This document shows, piece after piece, positions 5,613 to 5,747 of a DNA stretch of 5,747 nt. The stretch is from Puniceicoccales bacterium (GTDB lineage: Bacteria > Verrucomicrobiota > Verrucomicrobiia > Opitutales > JAIRLG01): positions 1 through 5,747 of the forward strand of contig JAITKE010000051.1 in assembly GCA_031278595.1 (NCBI GenBank), given 5' to 3'. Made by a program: the position numbers and the translations under genes. The notes under the pieces were generated by a model. That model made no database searches. It saw only the letters and a program-made list of their open reading frames with translations, and was not told the origin of the DNA. Each line of letters begins with the position of its first letter. The stretch's first letter is position 1.

Positions 5613-5679
5613 TGGAGGGCCCCGAGAAAGGCGGGAACTGCGGCGCCCAATGGCCACTTTCAGTCACAGGGGCAGGAAT

Positions 5680-5702
5680 CAGCCGAGGGGCTGTCTTTTT
5701 TT
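5680..5702 (+). terminator. Probable Rho-independent terminator after serS
   Basis: CAGCC (5680-5684) pairs with GGCTG (5689-5693) around a four-base loop, followed by TC and seven Ts (5696-5702). The stem is short, so efficiency is uncertain. Its place 67 bases after the serS stop, at the end of the gene run, supports the call. Confidence 0.5.
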
Positions 5703-5712
5703 GCGCGACGGC

Positions 5713-5745
5713 CGGCCAGCGCCCGGCTCCGCCGGGCGCTGGCCG
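5713..5745. repeat. Strong GC-rich hairpin at the window end
   Basis: Arms 5713-5727 (CGGCCAGCGCCCGGC) and 5731-5745 are perfect 15-base reverse complements around a TCC loop. A T-run lies before the hairpin rather than after it, so it is not a standard terminator on either strand. The layout of T-rich tract, GCGC, then GC hairpin recalls the palindromic element at 1531-1634, and this may be the edge of a related repeat cut by the window. Confidence 0.7.
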
Positions 5746-5747
5746 CA

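Noticed and set aside
4917..5657. Long antisense open frame opposite serS
   Set aside because: Shadow of the serS catalytic domain with no family match; other antisense frames at 1653-2225, 2244-2750 and 4084-4757 were rejected for the same reason.

Overview
The window holds a run of co-directional genes on the + strand, GC-rich (about 60% by eye) and tightly packed: a small membrane protein of unknown function, tsaD (tRNA t6A synthesis), lpxD (lipid A synthesis), a 47-codon chimeric small ORF, rmuC (genome-maintenance nuclease-fold protein) and serS (seryl-tRNA synthetase). LpxD implies a Gram-negative cell with LPS or lipid A. The SerRS motif 2 wording (REAGSWGKEVRGLNRLHQFDKVE) and the VPR in motif 3 resemble sequences I associate with the PVC/FCB groups. 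Verrucomicrobiota is my best guess, at about 0.5 confidence and unchecked by any search.

Layout: 1-1407 is a coupled pair, the small membrane protein and tsaD, sharing a 4-base GTGA overlap. 1408-1724 is the only long non-coding stretch. It carries a 32-base segment matching lpxD in inverted orientation, a degenerate 18-base tandem repeat, a 104-base nested palindrome with perfect 15-base terminal inverted repeats, and a perfect 14-base palindrome touching the likely lpxD start. 1725-5612 is lpxD - small ORF - rmuC - serS, every junction being a 4-base ATGA stop/start overlap. This suggests one translationally coupled operon, although the products work in unrelated processes (outer membrane, DNA maintenance, translation). 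5613-5747 holds a probable intrinsic terminator followed by a strong GC-rich hairpin.

The most unusual item is the lpxD-rmuC junction. A 140-base unit spanning the end of lpxD, the ATGA overlap and the first codons of rmuC is present twice in tandem (about 104 of 140 positions identical by hand count, no gaps). The duplication creates a small ORF with an rmuC-like head and an lpxD-like tail, and keeps the stop/start overlap on both sides. The lpxD-like tails in both copies contain 21-base (seven-codon) repeats. An eight-T run just before the lpxD stop could in principle join LpxD to the small ORF by -1 frameshifting. I see no defence, CRISPR, prophage or transposase genes.
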